The position numbers and the translations under genes are program-made. From Saururus chinensis (lineage: Eukaryota; Streptophyta; Magnoliopsida; Piperales; Saururaceae): a DNA stretch of 64,000 bases. Positions 48,765-60,194 of the stretch are shown here, one piece after another; position 1 is the first letter of the stretch, and the number at the start of each line of letters is the position of its first letter. The DNA lies in contig CP141148.1 in NCBI GenBank assembly GCA_035235625.1, forward strand, positions 21,887,057 to 21,951,056, in the 5' to 3' direction. The notes below the pieces were generated by a model. The model was not told where the DNA came from and did no database searches. It worked only from the letters and a program-made list of their open reading frames with translations.

Positions 48765-49084
48765 AAAAATGCGTGCTCTTGGTTTGTGGACGAAGATTGA
48801 CGAATGAGAAGCAGGGCCCTACAATCAAGGACTTTTTCTCAATAACTTGTAGTTCATGTTTATTTTACTCAGACTGGGAAATTGTACTGTTTTCATGTAT
48901 ATATTTTAACTTTGTTGGCTGGAGATGGCCATCATTTTTACTACAGGCCACTGGGTAGAACCTATTTCTCTATGGGATATGAAATTGGGAACCACTAATT
49001 TTTTAGGACTATTGTGAAATTAGTGTATGCACTAAAATGAACCTTCGATATGAGAAGTCAAAGTCTTGACAATTTTTGAAAAAT

Positions 49085-49280
49085 AATGCTCACTCCATTT
49101 CATATTAGTAGTTATAATTAGAAAAATAGTCGTTCTTATTGAATTGTCCCACATCTAAGAGAAGGAAAAATTAGTTTATAATACTCTTTTTTATGTATTA
49201 ATTACTTGAATTTAAGAAATCACAGCTACGAATGTGGATTTATTTTTTTTCCAAATGGAGCGATTAATTTAGGATGGAGG
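49085..49280. mobile_element. MITE-like element downstream of MinE
   Basis: The left end has CTCACTCCATTTCATATTAG. The right end, GGAGCGATTAATTTAGGATG, is an imperfect inverse. The interior is AT-rich and non-coding. The termini resemble CTCCCTCCGT-type plant MITEs. 49.3-50.2 kb beyond it shows only pyrimidine-rich and AT-rich sequence. Confidence 0.4.
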
Positions 49281-50209
49281 AAAAAAGATGGCAAACTAAA
49301 ATTTGTATAGTTTGGTGAGATCTAGTTAATGTATATCATATCATATTACTATATAAAGCACAAGGTTAATTAGAGAATTATGCTAAAATTTTTATATTGC
49401 CTTTAAATTTCTTATAATGTTTATAAATAAAAGTTTAAATTGGTGTGCAATTTGGGTGCCTTTTACATAATGCACGTAAGAGTTTTTTCGCAAGATGCTA
49501 TCAAGGGTTCTTTGTGCTTGGGATTTCTCTCCTTAGCCAATCAGGGAAGATTCATAGATAGATGGGTAGCTAGGTGAAGACAGACACAGTCAAGTAGAAA
49601 AGAGCTCATGAGCAGGGATTGCCTAGTTACAGGTAATTTCTCTTGCTCACTTCTTCACAATTTCCTCCCCCAAGTCGTCACGGTGGGCTTTCGCCAGCAT
49701 ATGGGTTCCTTCCCCACCTAAATGACTTTCCTTCTCTATCTTTCTAGGCCAAAGGGGGCAATTTTGCTTTTCTCCCCCGTCCACACTACCCTACTCAGCC
49801 TTGATCTGCTTCATTCTGCCCCGCCCTACCCTCCTCTGCCTTTCATCAGCCCCCTTGTCCCATTTCTGCTATGCTCCACTTCCATATGCCCCGCCCCTTT
49901 CTTGTAGGCTTGCTAGCCTCTCCATGCCTAGAGCCCCATTACCCCAATCCATTTGCTCCTCTTTGTCCCAGCCTCCATCCCATCTCGCCAGCAAGTTACA
50001 TTTGTATAAAGTGGGTTTTTTGCTTTTAGTAGTGTATGCTTGTTGTTTTGGTGGATGCATGTTTGCAAAAGGATTAAATCATTCACCTAGAATGACTTTT
50101 ATTCTTAGTCTCTCTCATGGGCATCCCTTATTAGCTTGTCAGTTTAAATTAAATAAAACTAGAATTTAATCAATTTAACGTTCCTAATTCTAATGAGTTC
50201 TAATAAAAT

Positions 50210-50790
50210 TCGAAAGTAATGACTGAGATATGACATCTTTGCGCAATTTTTTTTTATAAAGCGGAAACAATAAAACTACTATCTATGCACACTCACAATG
50301 AATAAATTTATCAAACTATCAATCATAAAGCATTCAATTTACACATAAACAGACCATAATTTAACGTGAAAAACCCAAACTCGAGTAAAAAAAATACGAC
50401 AGTTCCAATAAGAAACTAAATTAATGCACCACTAAGTAAACAAGACAATTACAATATAGAAACAAACCACCAACTTTTGTTTTGACTCTAACACAAACTT
50501 CTTTTATTTAGATCTCCACAAGTTCTTATTGTTGCTAGCCTTCAAGTCTTTTCTTTCACGCACTTGAAACTTTTCTTTCTCCTCGCTTTATTTATCTCAT
50601 TCTTGCTTTCAACAAACTTTTTAAGTCCATCAATTCTAAATTTGATTTAACCACAACTACATCTAGTCAGATTTTAAGACTAAATACAGACTCAAGGTTT
50701 TGATATAATTTTGACAAAGGAATTAGCTAATTAACCTAACACATGACACATATGTTCTTACAATCTCCCAATTTGGCTATTTTTTGTCAT
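50210..50790 (-). mobile_element. LTR-like fragment related to the 38-kb LTR, opposite orientation
   Basis: The reverse complement of 50220-50600 aligns with about 38550-38850: both have AAGTTTCAAGTGC, GACTTGAAGGCTAGCAA, then GTGCATTAATTT and AACTGTCGT. On the minus strand a purine-rich AAATTGGGAGAT at 50760-50775 precedes TGTAAGAACATATGTG, a plausible tract-LTR junction. No coding region is attached. Confidence 0.6.
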
Positions 50791-50799
50791 TACAAATTC

Positions 50800-53590
50800 A
50801 AAAATTAAAATAAAATTAACTTTTGACATAGTACATTGACTTTCAAATTGTACAAATAACTTGATATACAATTTGTGCAAAGACTCCTCAAATCACCTCT
50901 AAACTCTCTCAAGAACTCTTTGGATGAGTTTGAAGTGATATAGAGAGAGAAAATGAGCTACCGCCAAATTTAAAATAGTTCTTTGTGCAAAAACCTGACT
51001 AGTGATCAATCGCTAGTGTAGATTGATGAATCTTGAAATATTTCAATTTTTTTATTTTCCAAAAATATGAAAAATTGAGGAAATTAACAAATTCCAATAA
51101 ATTTCTAAAAATATTTTAATACACTTTCCATCAAAATAATTTTTTTTTGACAATCGAAACTAAAATTTAAAATCACAATGAAAATAAGCATAATTGAGCT
51201 CATTTTGATAATTTTTTAATTAATTTCCTTGTAATTTAAGTGTAAACAAATTATATACCTTGCCATAGATTAGTCAACCCCATTAGCATATAATTTTTAA
51301 TTTTATTTTCTTCTTATTAATACATTAATCCTCTTTTATTAGTTTTTGAAGAAAATTACAAATGTAGTCAACTTTTGTCTCTTTTAATCTTTAATATTAC
51401 AAGATCACTCTTAACTAAACTAAGATAAATTTGTTCAAACCCCAATAAATACTAAGTTCACATTTTCAACTCACCTTAGCTGGAATCTATGTATATGATT
51501 TGCGTGAAAATTTATAAAACAATAAAAAGCTCATAAAATTATGCCCAAGCCTTTTTTGAGTTATGATATTTTTCCTTAAAGTTTTTATGACTTGGCTTTT
51601 TCTGAATCCTCTCTACCTAGATTATTCATTTTTTTTATTTTTTATTTATTTTTCTTGATATCAAGTGGATGAGAGCTTTATACTAGCCTAGGCCGACCTA
51701 AGTAAGTAGCCCTTCCCTGTAATTTTTATGAGAACAATTCCATTACCTAACAATATTGAAGCACATAAAACTAATACACATTAAAGTATATTACATAAAA
51801 TTTTCTTTCTTTTGAATTCTAAATAGAAATCAAGCTGAAGATCTTTTAATTTGATCACCAAGTCTCCACTGAAATCCAATGCCTAAGTAAAATTATGTTT
51901 CAGAAATTTCTCTATATGTTTATACATAATAGTGACTTAAGTCTCAATATGATGTGTACAAGTTTTTAAAATTAATCAGGGAATTTCAACATCAAGTAAA
52001 AAAAAATCAAATTGATATTCACTCTCCTTGGTGTATCATTCTCTTCATTAAGATTTATTTAACCACTAATTACGTTGCTTTTCAATTTAAAAGAAAATTA
52101 ATTTTAATATGTCTTAAGAGCTGAACTATTAAAAAACCAAAACAAAGCCAATTACAAACTGAAGCAAAGCTACACTATTTTTAATATTTTTGATCATATT
52201 TCATTTTTTTGTTTTCTTTTTCAATTCAAAACCTATGAATTAAAGACATGTAAAAATAACATAAAATGCGATAAAATTAAAAACATGAATATTCAAAAGA
52301 TTGAAAGAATTAAACAATAGACACAAAAAGGAGTCTCTTTACTTGAAGATGATAAGCTTTTTAGCTTTGCCTAACTAACCTATCCTAAGGCAATCTAAGG
52401 TGTTCTTTCTTGCTCATCCTAATTGATCATTCAAAGCTTGAAGATCAATCTCCTTCACCCACATTCTCTTCATCTTCTTTTCATACACTTTCTCGAGTAT
52501 GCTTATTTACTTTGTTTTCTAAAAAGACATCATGTTTGTGAAATGGTTTGCATGTTATGTTTTGAGTGTGTGCACTCTCAGGTAGTTTCAGGATGATTAA
52601 ACATGGAATTATCATATTATAGATACCCACCGAAAAAAATAATAAGTTCTGACAAATACAAGTATAAATCATCATGTAAAAACTCCTATCCTTCTGGCCT
52701 CTGTTGCCCTATGAGTGCGACGGTGTGTTGTTGGTATCGAAGTCTTTAGATTTGTTTCTGAATTATTTTATTTTTTGAATGATTTACTCTATGATAAAAG
52801 ATTATGTGAAAAGACTAGAATTATTTTTCAAGCATTTGTGCTTAGTATTCTTTTTTATTTTATATCAACCTACTGAGTATAAATATATTCACCCACCTCC
52901 ATATTCTATAGGTGATATAACAAGGGTTGAAGTGAAAAAGTAAAAAATTTCTAAATGAATTATCTGTTTGTTACAATAGAAAGTTATGTCATTATTTATG
53001 TTGACCATTGTTTAAAAGCGTGAGACACCTTGAGTTAAAACTTTTATAATTACCAGCTCTATGTATAATGATCCTTGGCATATGTAATTTTATTATGTTC
53101 TATTGAATCCATCAATTCCATATGTAATTATAATATATGTTTTGGAGTGTGACCCTATTAATTTCATAAGTGGATGTATGATAATGTGTGCCTTTTGGTT
53201 TTCACCGACCATCATGTTCGGTCGCATGTGCGATAATTTAGCTTATCGAATGAGAATATATTATTATTATATGGAACCGTCAAGTCTGGGATATCCGAAA
53301 CCAGCAGTGTTCAAGCCATACATGCAACTTCCATGACTTAAAAGTACTGTGACTCCTGCTTACGTGACTTCGGCTTCAGATTTCATGCAACTATTATCCT
53401 TTCAGGTTACTGCACTCATGGACGTAAGCTATTGCCCGGAGTTGGGAACATCTCAATCGGGAGATGGCACCCCTTCTATGTCGGTTTCTGGATTCGTTCG
53501 TGTTGGAAGCTTTCCTTGTTTGTGTTCGTCTCCTACTTTGGAAGCCTTCCTAATTCGGCTTCGTCTCTTACTTTGGAAACCCAAGACGAG
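50800..53590. other. AT-rich gene-poor stretch
   Basis: I see no domain, repeat array or splice-supported ORF here. 51.0-52.3 kb is strongly AT-rich. 53.35-53.59 kb becomes more GC-rich and is probably the promoter of the short ORF at 53716. Confidence 0.5.
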
Positions 53591-53596
53591 TTTTTC

Positions 53597-53603
53597 TATA
53601 TAG
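53597..53603 (+). promoter_or_regulatory. Candidate TATA box for the small secreted-peptide ORF
   Basis: TATATAG lies 113 bp upstream of the ATG at 53716. Transcription would start about 30 bp downstream, leaving a 5' UTR of roughly 85 nt. Confidence 0.5.
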
Positions 53604-53715
53604 AGAGAAGACTGCTATATCTTCACGTTTAGCTTAATTCTTTGGAGTGCTTCCGCCTCTGTTCACGAGTCTTTGCAGTAATTACGCCTGTGTTCACGAG
53701 AGAGCAGAGTCCATC

Positions 53716-53964
53716 ATGTCTCGTTGCTTTTGCAGAGTTCTTTCCCTCTGTCTCGCTTTTCTCATCTTCTTTGCCCAGCCATGTCTTGCTGCCCGTCTTG
53801 GACCAGTAGGCAGACTGTCCCAAGCTGCAGTTGATGATCATTTACACAAGACTGCTCCAGCCATGGAGCCAATATCAACAAGCTTTCCTCCGACTTCAGC
53901 TCCTGCTCCGGCCACGGGTGGCGTGTATAGAGATGGGTGGATTTACGTTTGTAGTTTGTACTGA
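53716..53964 (+). CDS. Candidate small secreted protein, 82 aa, unknown
   Basis: An intronless ORF starting ATGTCTCGTTGC. Residues 1-25 form a classic signal peptide: a short basic start, hydrophobic LSLCLAFLIFFAQP, and a likely cleavage after CLA or LAA. The mature part of about 57 residues has no second hydrophobic segment. It is Pro/Ser/Ala-rich in the middle (STSFPPTSAPAPATGG) and ends VYRDGWIYVCSLY. Plant secreted peptide precursors (CLE, CEP, IDA and others) share this layout, but none of their conserved C-terminal motifs is present. The TATA box and GC-richer upstream region support expression. It could also be the first exon of a longer gene, as the end lies near TGTATAGAG. Confidence 0.5.
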   Translation: MSRCFCRVLSLCLAFLIFFAQPCLAARLGPVGRLSQAAVDDHLHKTAPAMEPISTSFPPTSAPAPATGGVYRDGWIYVCSLY

Positions 53965-53989
53965 TCCTTCTCATCCTTGTATATAGGGA

Positions 53990-54740
53990 TAATTTTTTTT
54001 TTCCATATAATTTTTTATGAAAGTGTCTAATGGAGACTAAAAAACGCCTCCGACCTGATGGTACTCGTGAGGTTGTTCATTAATAATTTTAGTTCTTCAA
54101 GTATCTATTATAATTTTTTTTTGGGTATCATTAGAGCTACATCCAAGATTTAGCCTCTTTCACCGCATCTTTAATTATTCATGCTTATGAATGTATTTTA
54201 GGGTTTTAATCCGACTTGTGCTCATGCACATGTACAAAAGATGAGCATACATCCAGGATTTAGTCCTACATGGTCTCACCCTTTAGAGTGTCCTGTAGGA
54301 CCCAAGCAAAAGTAGGGCCACATGAAAGTACGCCCTATATCTCTATGTAATTTTGCTTACAAAATCATTACTAAGATTATGGGTAATAAGGATGACTTCT
54401 ATTGGGACCGACTTTTAAATAAACTTAAAAGTGAGAATCTCGTCAATGTATAATAAAAAGGGGGCTAAGATCAACTGTGTATAAAAGAATAATTTTTATT
54501 AATATAAAATAATTACAAAATTTACAGAACATAGCTTTACATGTCCGAACAAAATCAAAGCAACACAATATACACAATTAATATATAACAAAGAACTTGA
54601 CAAAGTGAATGCAAAGCATAGATTGTTTGAAGTTCTATGGGTTGTGTTTATTAAAATCATCTTTGTCATTCAACCCAGCAACGTCTGGAGGTGGGTGACT
54701 ATATTTATATTTAGTAAATAGGATTAAATTTTATTAGCAT
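53990..54740. other. Gene-poor AT-rich stretch after the small ORF
   Basis: Probably the 3' flank of the 53.7-kb ORF, then AT-rich sequence. No supported gene. Confidence 0.4.
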
Positions 54741-56469
54741 GTTGTAACATGAAGCAATATCAAGATGTATAAATTATTTTTCTAATATTTGATATAATTT
54801 ATATTCAATAATGACTTTAAATATCTCAAAATATCCTTGCAATTAATAGAATCCAAAAGTACTTCTTTTACAAAAAATAAATAAAATAGTCCTTCACAAA
54901 ATCAGATAAATCATAGGTAACCAAAATTCGATAAATAAGTCAAATCAAATAAATCATCATTCACAGAATCTAATAAATAATTCAATCAGATAAATCATCA
55001 TTCACATAATATCACCGATAACAAAGCAACATACACCCGTTCTCGTAGGGCAACGAGATCAATATAAAAGGGATCTTCCCACAATATCCCATTTCTTTGA
55101 TGCGCTATATGCCTTAATAGGTTGTACCTAGGAGTCATAACTCCGATAACTTTTAGACTTTATACTAAATTGTTACCATTCAAAACCGATTATAGTTTTT
55201 GAGCTTTGTACAAAATAACTACCTATGAAATATGATCAAAATCATTAGTAATGTCATTCAAATAATAATAATATTTTAAAGTTCATATCACGATGAAATC
55301 CCACTAAGAGGTGTTTAAGATGCTATTATTTCAGCGTTTGTCCAACCCCTAATAAATACCATCTTTTTTTCAAAATAATCTTTTATGAAATATTACAAAG
55401 TCATACAACCTAGTTGTAGCACATAATTAAAGTTTAAAGCCACCTACACTTCATTCTTGAATTTGACTGGAGTAACGGCTGGAAATCGGAGCCTCCACCT
55501 ATTTTATGGGCATACTCTTTCCGAGCACTAGAGTGGTGGGTAGAGCCTCTCCTTGCACTGGGGTGGAATCTCCTTCCAAGCTCAGAAGCAGGGACAGAGC
55601 CTCTCCTTGCGTCGAGACAGAATCTCATTCTGGTCTTGAAATCTATAGACGGAGTCTCCCCTTATGCATGAACATTTTCTCCTCTTGTCCCAAAAGAAGC
55701 GGGTAAAGCTTCCTCTTACCCTAGGCCATTTCCCCCCTCTAGAGTGTCTAACTTGAAAAATGGACCTCTCCACGACGTAGGGTGCCCTTGACTTAGCAAT
55801 GATCAAATTTTTAGCGGACAAAATTGACCGAGAAATGGCTTTAAAATGGGGGTTTGAAGTTAAAATGACATGCAAAAATCTGAAGAGAGGGGAGGAGAAG
55901 GGTGTGGGGAAAATTGTAACCCCTTTAATATCCAAAGCAACTTGTTGGATGCGCAACACAGTTGCAAGAGCCATGCTTCTGGCTCCTGCAGCTAGCCGCG
56001 TTAGGCTAGCTTGCTACCGCTAACCTACCAGGTTTCACGGCACATGTCAAAAGTATATTTTTTATTTTTATTTTCATTTTCATCTTTATTTGAAAATTTG
56101 TTTTTTTAATTTCAAACGGTGATAACTCATTACCCCAAACTTAGAATTACACATTCTTGGTATAATTGCATGCATATCGATAAGCCATTCAAAACAAGAC
56201 CACACAAGGGTATCTTATCTTGCAAATTTAAAGTAGGTCTTGCCCATGATATGTTTCTCGAGATCATAGCCTACGATCCCGGTGTCTGATTACGCGTTCT
56301 TGGGCTCCATACTTTCGTCTCTTAGAGCCCTACACACAACCTCAAAGCTCTTTCAAATGAATCGAGCTCAAAATAGTTCAAATTCAATAAAAACTATTTT
56401 TGGGCCCAAAATTTGCCTATGGGCCCAATTGATCAAATTTTCAAACTTGAAAATTCGTGGGGCATTACA
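54740..56469 (-). mobile_element. LTR-like block A, related to block B (left edge uncertain)
   Basis: The block ends at GGGGCATTACA (56459-56469), the counterpart of GGGTGTTACA at 58661-58670. Shared landmarks with block B in the same order are a stretch of GAGCCTCTCC/GAACCTCCCC-type repeats (55490-55760), then a CACATTCTTGGTAT / CACGTGTTCTTGATAC word, CTTGCCCATG and CGAGATC/CGAGGTC. It is strongly diverged from B. The orientation, minus, is inferred from B. Short duplications such as AAATCATCATTCACA lie near 54950-55005. Confidence 0.5.
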
Positions 56470-56489
56470 CCTTCTATGCTGGATTATCT

Positions 56490-57080
56490 TGTTAGTAATT
56501 AACCAATATGCTTTTATTAAAGAAAGGTTAATTGGGGAGAATATTCTTCTTGCTCATGAGTTAGTTAGAAATTATCATCAACTTAGTAGCCCAAAAAGTT
56601 TTTGTATTCAGCTTGATCTCCATAAAGCTTATGATCGGCTTAGATGGGACTGCATATATTTTGTTCTTAAGGAATTGGGCTTTGATGATCAATGGTTAAA
56701 ATGTACTAAAGAATGCGTATCTATCCCGTCTTTCAGTGTGCTCATAGAAGTAACTATGAATATTTCACTTCAAATTGTGGTTTGAGACAAGGTTGTCTTA
56801 TGTTCCCCTTGATTTGTATTCTTTGTTCGAGTCTTTCAACTCTGTTACATAGAAAATGTGAGAATGATGCTATTCTCCCACCTACATTCTAGTCACCCCT
56901 TACATTAGCCACTTGTTGAGTGTAGATGATATGTTTTTTATTTTTCACATGATAAGATCATCTCTGCTGAGAAGATTCATCATATTCTTAATGTGTTTGT
57001 TGGTCTTTCGGGCTTGGAAGCTAACTTTGCTATAAAAAAATATTTTCTTCTTGGTAAGATGTGATTATAAGGATGAAACT
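56490..57080 (+). mobile_element. L1-type LINE reverse transcriptase fragment
   Basis: Open to 56785 and then frameshifted. Motifs in order: AFIKERLIGENILLAHELV, IQLDLHKAYDRLRWD (containing the first catalytic Asp region), ELGFDDQWL, then CGLRQGC near 56780 and FVGLSGLEANFA near 57000. The catalytic YADD-type motif expected between them is decayed. These match the RT order of plant L1 LINEs. The fragment sits directly between LTR blocks A and B. Confidence 0.85.
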
Positions 57081-57539
57081 TCAGCATTATATGTGTAACA
57101 CCCCAGCTCAAGAACCAACCAGGACTGGGGTTCAGAACACAGAACTAGGGTTATAAATTTTCATAAAAACTATCCAAGAGCGGCAACATTTTTGTCTGAG
57201 AGCCATAATGTTCCTCTATACACTACGAAAATTAAGCGCTCCATTGCATATAGGACAAAATAAACCTAATTTTATTCTTATTTTGGATCGTGTCAACGTT
57301 GTTGTGCCATTAGTTGTATATGTACATATTGGATAACATCTACGATGTTATTCAAATATGATTGAATTCGAACGTAGTTCTGCCTATTGGCTATACATTC
57401 ATCAGGCAGTCCAAAATAATATATGTATGTATATCCAAATATTTAATCGGACTCAAATGGAAATCATCGGTGTTAAATGGAAACTAACAAATTAGAAGAA
57501 ACAAACATCTCGCTCTATCATACAGTGGAGCAAAACACA

Positions 57540-57690
57540 TCACAATAGATTGGATCATATTAGATCACATCACATCATATCAGATCTCATCCGACCATTT
57601 CAGATCAGATCAAAGCATATCAGATCAAAATAGAGCATATGAGAGCTTATCAAATCATATTAAATCAAAATATATCAGAACACATCGGAT
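57540..57690 (+). repeat. Degenerate CATATCAGATCA-type short repeats
   Basis: Words ATCACATC, CATATCAGATC, AGATCAGATCAAAG, CATATGAGAG and AATATATCAG follow one another with little unique sequence. It is part of block B. Confidence 0.7.
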
Positions 57691-57839
57691 CAAAGAATAA
57701 CATATATCTTAATTAACACATGCATTCATATAATTATATATTAAATTAGAAGATCAGATACTCCCCTGTAATTCTGAAAGTAGCAGCATTCGGAGTTGAT
57801 CCTACCTTCATGTCATTTTCCCATTCATTTTTGGAGATG

Positions 57840-58160
57840 GTGGGTAGACCCTCCTCATTCTACAGAATGTTTCTCTCATTGTGCCCAAAGGCAATACATA
57901 AAACCTCCCTTTTCCCAAAGATGTATTACTTTCCGCATCCATAGGCAACAGACAGAACCTCCCCTTACCTGAGGATATTTCTCACTTTTCTTACCCTTGG
58001 GTGGCGGATAAAACATCCCCTTACTCGGGAATGTTTCTCACTTTTCATGCCTGTAGACGACGTACAGAACCTCCCCTTAGCTGGTGTGTTTCTCACTTTG
58101 CGTGGCTCATTGGTGAAGGATGAACCCTTCCCTTACTCGTGGCCACTTCTCACGATGCCT
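57840..58160 (+). repeat. Minisatellite in block B, about 55-70 bp units
   Basis: The phrase AGAACCTCCCCTTA (or AAAACATCCCCTTA) followed by TTTCTCACTTT recurs about every 55 bp, clearest at 57930-58110. A diverged version (GAGCCTCTCCTTGC) occurs in block A at 55520-55690. Confidence 0.75.
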
Positions 58161-58670
58161 CTTGAACTGGGGAAATTGGACTCAGAATGCACCATAAAAC
58201 AACTTCGAAAAATCACACAAAATTCCTATTTATAGAGGAAAAACCAGCAATGATACATAGCATGGTTTGCTAGCTGTTGGTGTCATCAATAACACTAGTA
58301 AATTTGTCATTTTCCCCATTTTAATTTTTTTTATTTAAATATTTTCCTAACTTCAAAACAGGACATCTTCTTACCCTGAAGCTAGAATCACGTGTTCTTG
58401 ATACTGATGGACTCATATCAATGAGCTCTTCAAAACTAAACTACATATGGGTAGGTTATCCTACACTTTTCAAGTGGCTCTTGCCCATGTGGCATACTTC
58501 CCGAGGTCGTAACTTTTTCTCACGACCTCTGTTTCACTTATTCTTAGATTCATTATGCTCTTTACTTTGAGCTATACCCATATATATGGATTTTGTCCCT
58601 TAAAACCCCTTACAACTTATTCAAAATTTTATAACTACCCCTTAGATGTAATTGGAAAAAGGGTGTTACA

Positions 58671-59460
58671 ATATTCTTCCCCTCTTAGACGAATTGTGTC
58701 CTTGCAATTCACCGAAAAATACTCTTCAAATCATATCAAAATCAGAATATGTATCTAACAAAATCTAATAGTTAATAACATAAGTAATCATAAAAAAATA
58801 TGATAGATTATAATTAAATTAAAATACATAAGCAAATTTCAATAGTTAAAATTGGAGAAAATACTTATAAATGGAATTCAATAATTTATGATCGGATAAA
58901 GTTTTTTAAATATAATATGACTATTAATTTAAAATCTAATAAATCATATCATATAGAATCTAATTATGAATTTTAAAATCGGATAATCAATTTTTAGAAT
59001 TAGAACATAGCAAGAAAATCGTAGCATAGCAGAGTAGACAAATTAATCGAGAAGCCATGATACTGTAACAACTTACCCCCACGCTCATAGGGCAACAAAG
59101 GCCAGAAGGATAAGAACTTTTCCATTATGCTCCACATTAGTGCACCCCACAACTGATTATTTTTCATGGTGGATATCTTTATTAAAATCTATGATACCTA
59201 ATGGCTTACCCCCACACTCATGGGTTCGGAGAGGCTAAAAGGATATGAGCTTTCCTATGATGCTCTACACTGTGCATGCTAGAACTAATAATTTTTCTCG
59301 GTCCGTATTAAAACATTAGTTTTTGGTTCTCTAACCAAGGAACTAAGGAGAGAGTGCAAGCACCCGTGTATCATTGTATGTATTAAAACATTTTCAAATT
59401 CAGAACATATATTCCAGATTCAGAATAGACAAAACCAAACTTGAAATAGAAATTTGTCTC
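58671..59460 (-). mobile_element. Non-coding 3' internal end of the block B gypsy element, with a 122-bp duplication
   Basis: It starts with the purine tract on the minus strand and then AT-rich sequence. CTTACCCCCACGCTCATAGG at 59081 and CTTACCCCCACACTCATGGG at 59203 begin two diverged copies that run through GGATA.GA.CTTTTCC.AT.ATGCTC. No pol coding region seen. Confidence 0.5.
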
Positions 59461-59464
59461 AATA

Positions 59465-60194
59465 CACTAATGGAATCGACCTTGGAGCTATCCACTAACC
59501 TCTCATGTCCCATACTACAGGAGTTTGATGGATTCTCCTTAGTAATTCCACTGTCTATCAAGACAACTTTACAATTTCAAATCACTTTCCAAAACACTGA
59601 GAATTTGAATAAATTTCCATATCAAATCCACCGACAGACTCAATCTTTAGAGGTTCTACTAACACCTCATATCCCATAACATAGGTGTTTGGCAGTTCCT
59701 CTTCGACAATTCCACCATCTTTCAAAATATTTCACTTACATAAATTTTTAGACATCGGACCATTTAAAATCAAATCTCATATCAATATATAGATAGCATT
59801 AACCATCAGGCTACCCACTAACATCTCACGTGCCATACATGTATTTGGTAGTTTCTCCTTAGCAACTCTTTTGCCTTTCAAAATAGATTCATTTTGTAAG
59901 CAAATAAAAATTTCAAAATAGACTTTGAAATCAAATTTTTATTTTCCACATACAGACAGAACTATCCCTAGAGCTATCCATAACACATCATGTCTGATAT
60001 CGTGGGTGTTTGGTGGTTTCTCTTAGGTGGCTTTGTCGTCTTTCAAAATAGATCTACTAAACTTTCGAAATGTAGGTATTTTGAATTTGAATTTTATTTC
60101 AATTAACCTGCTGAACTAACTCTAGAGTTTTCCACGAACACTCACGTCCCATAGTGTGGATGTTTGGTGGTTTCTCTTAGGTGATTTTGTAAGA
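59465..60194 (+). repeat. Five-unit tandem array, about 155-bp unit
   Basis: Units start near 59471, 59629, 59796, 59955 and 60108. Each contains a variant of AGAGCTATCCACTAACA, then TCATGTCCCATA, then GTGTTTGGTGGTTTCTC and an AGGT..CTTTTG step. The last two units are the most alike. The spacing varies from 153 to 167 bp. Confidence 0.85.

Larger units (their letters stand above)
57094..58670 (-). mobile_element. LTR-like block B (1577 bp) with TGTAACACCC...GGGTGTTACA ends
   Basis: The block begins TGTAACACCC (57094-57103) and ends with its inverse GGGTGTTACA (58661-58670). The five bases outside are ATATG on the left and ATATT on the right, a near target duplication. To the right, the minus strand reads GAGGGGAAGAATATTG, a purine tract typical just before the 3' LTR of plant gypsy elements. 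I therefore infer a minus-strand element with its 3' LTR here. Inside are a CATATCAGATCA-type degenerate array (57540-57690) and a minisatellite (57840-58160). No coding sequence. Confidence 0.7.

Noticed and set aside
55582..55974. 130-codon minus-strand open frame
   Set aside because: It overlaps the LTR minisatellite, so the open frame reflects repeated sequence, not a gene.
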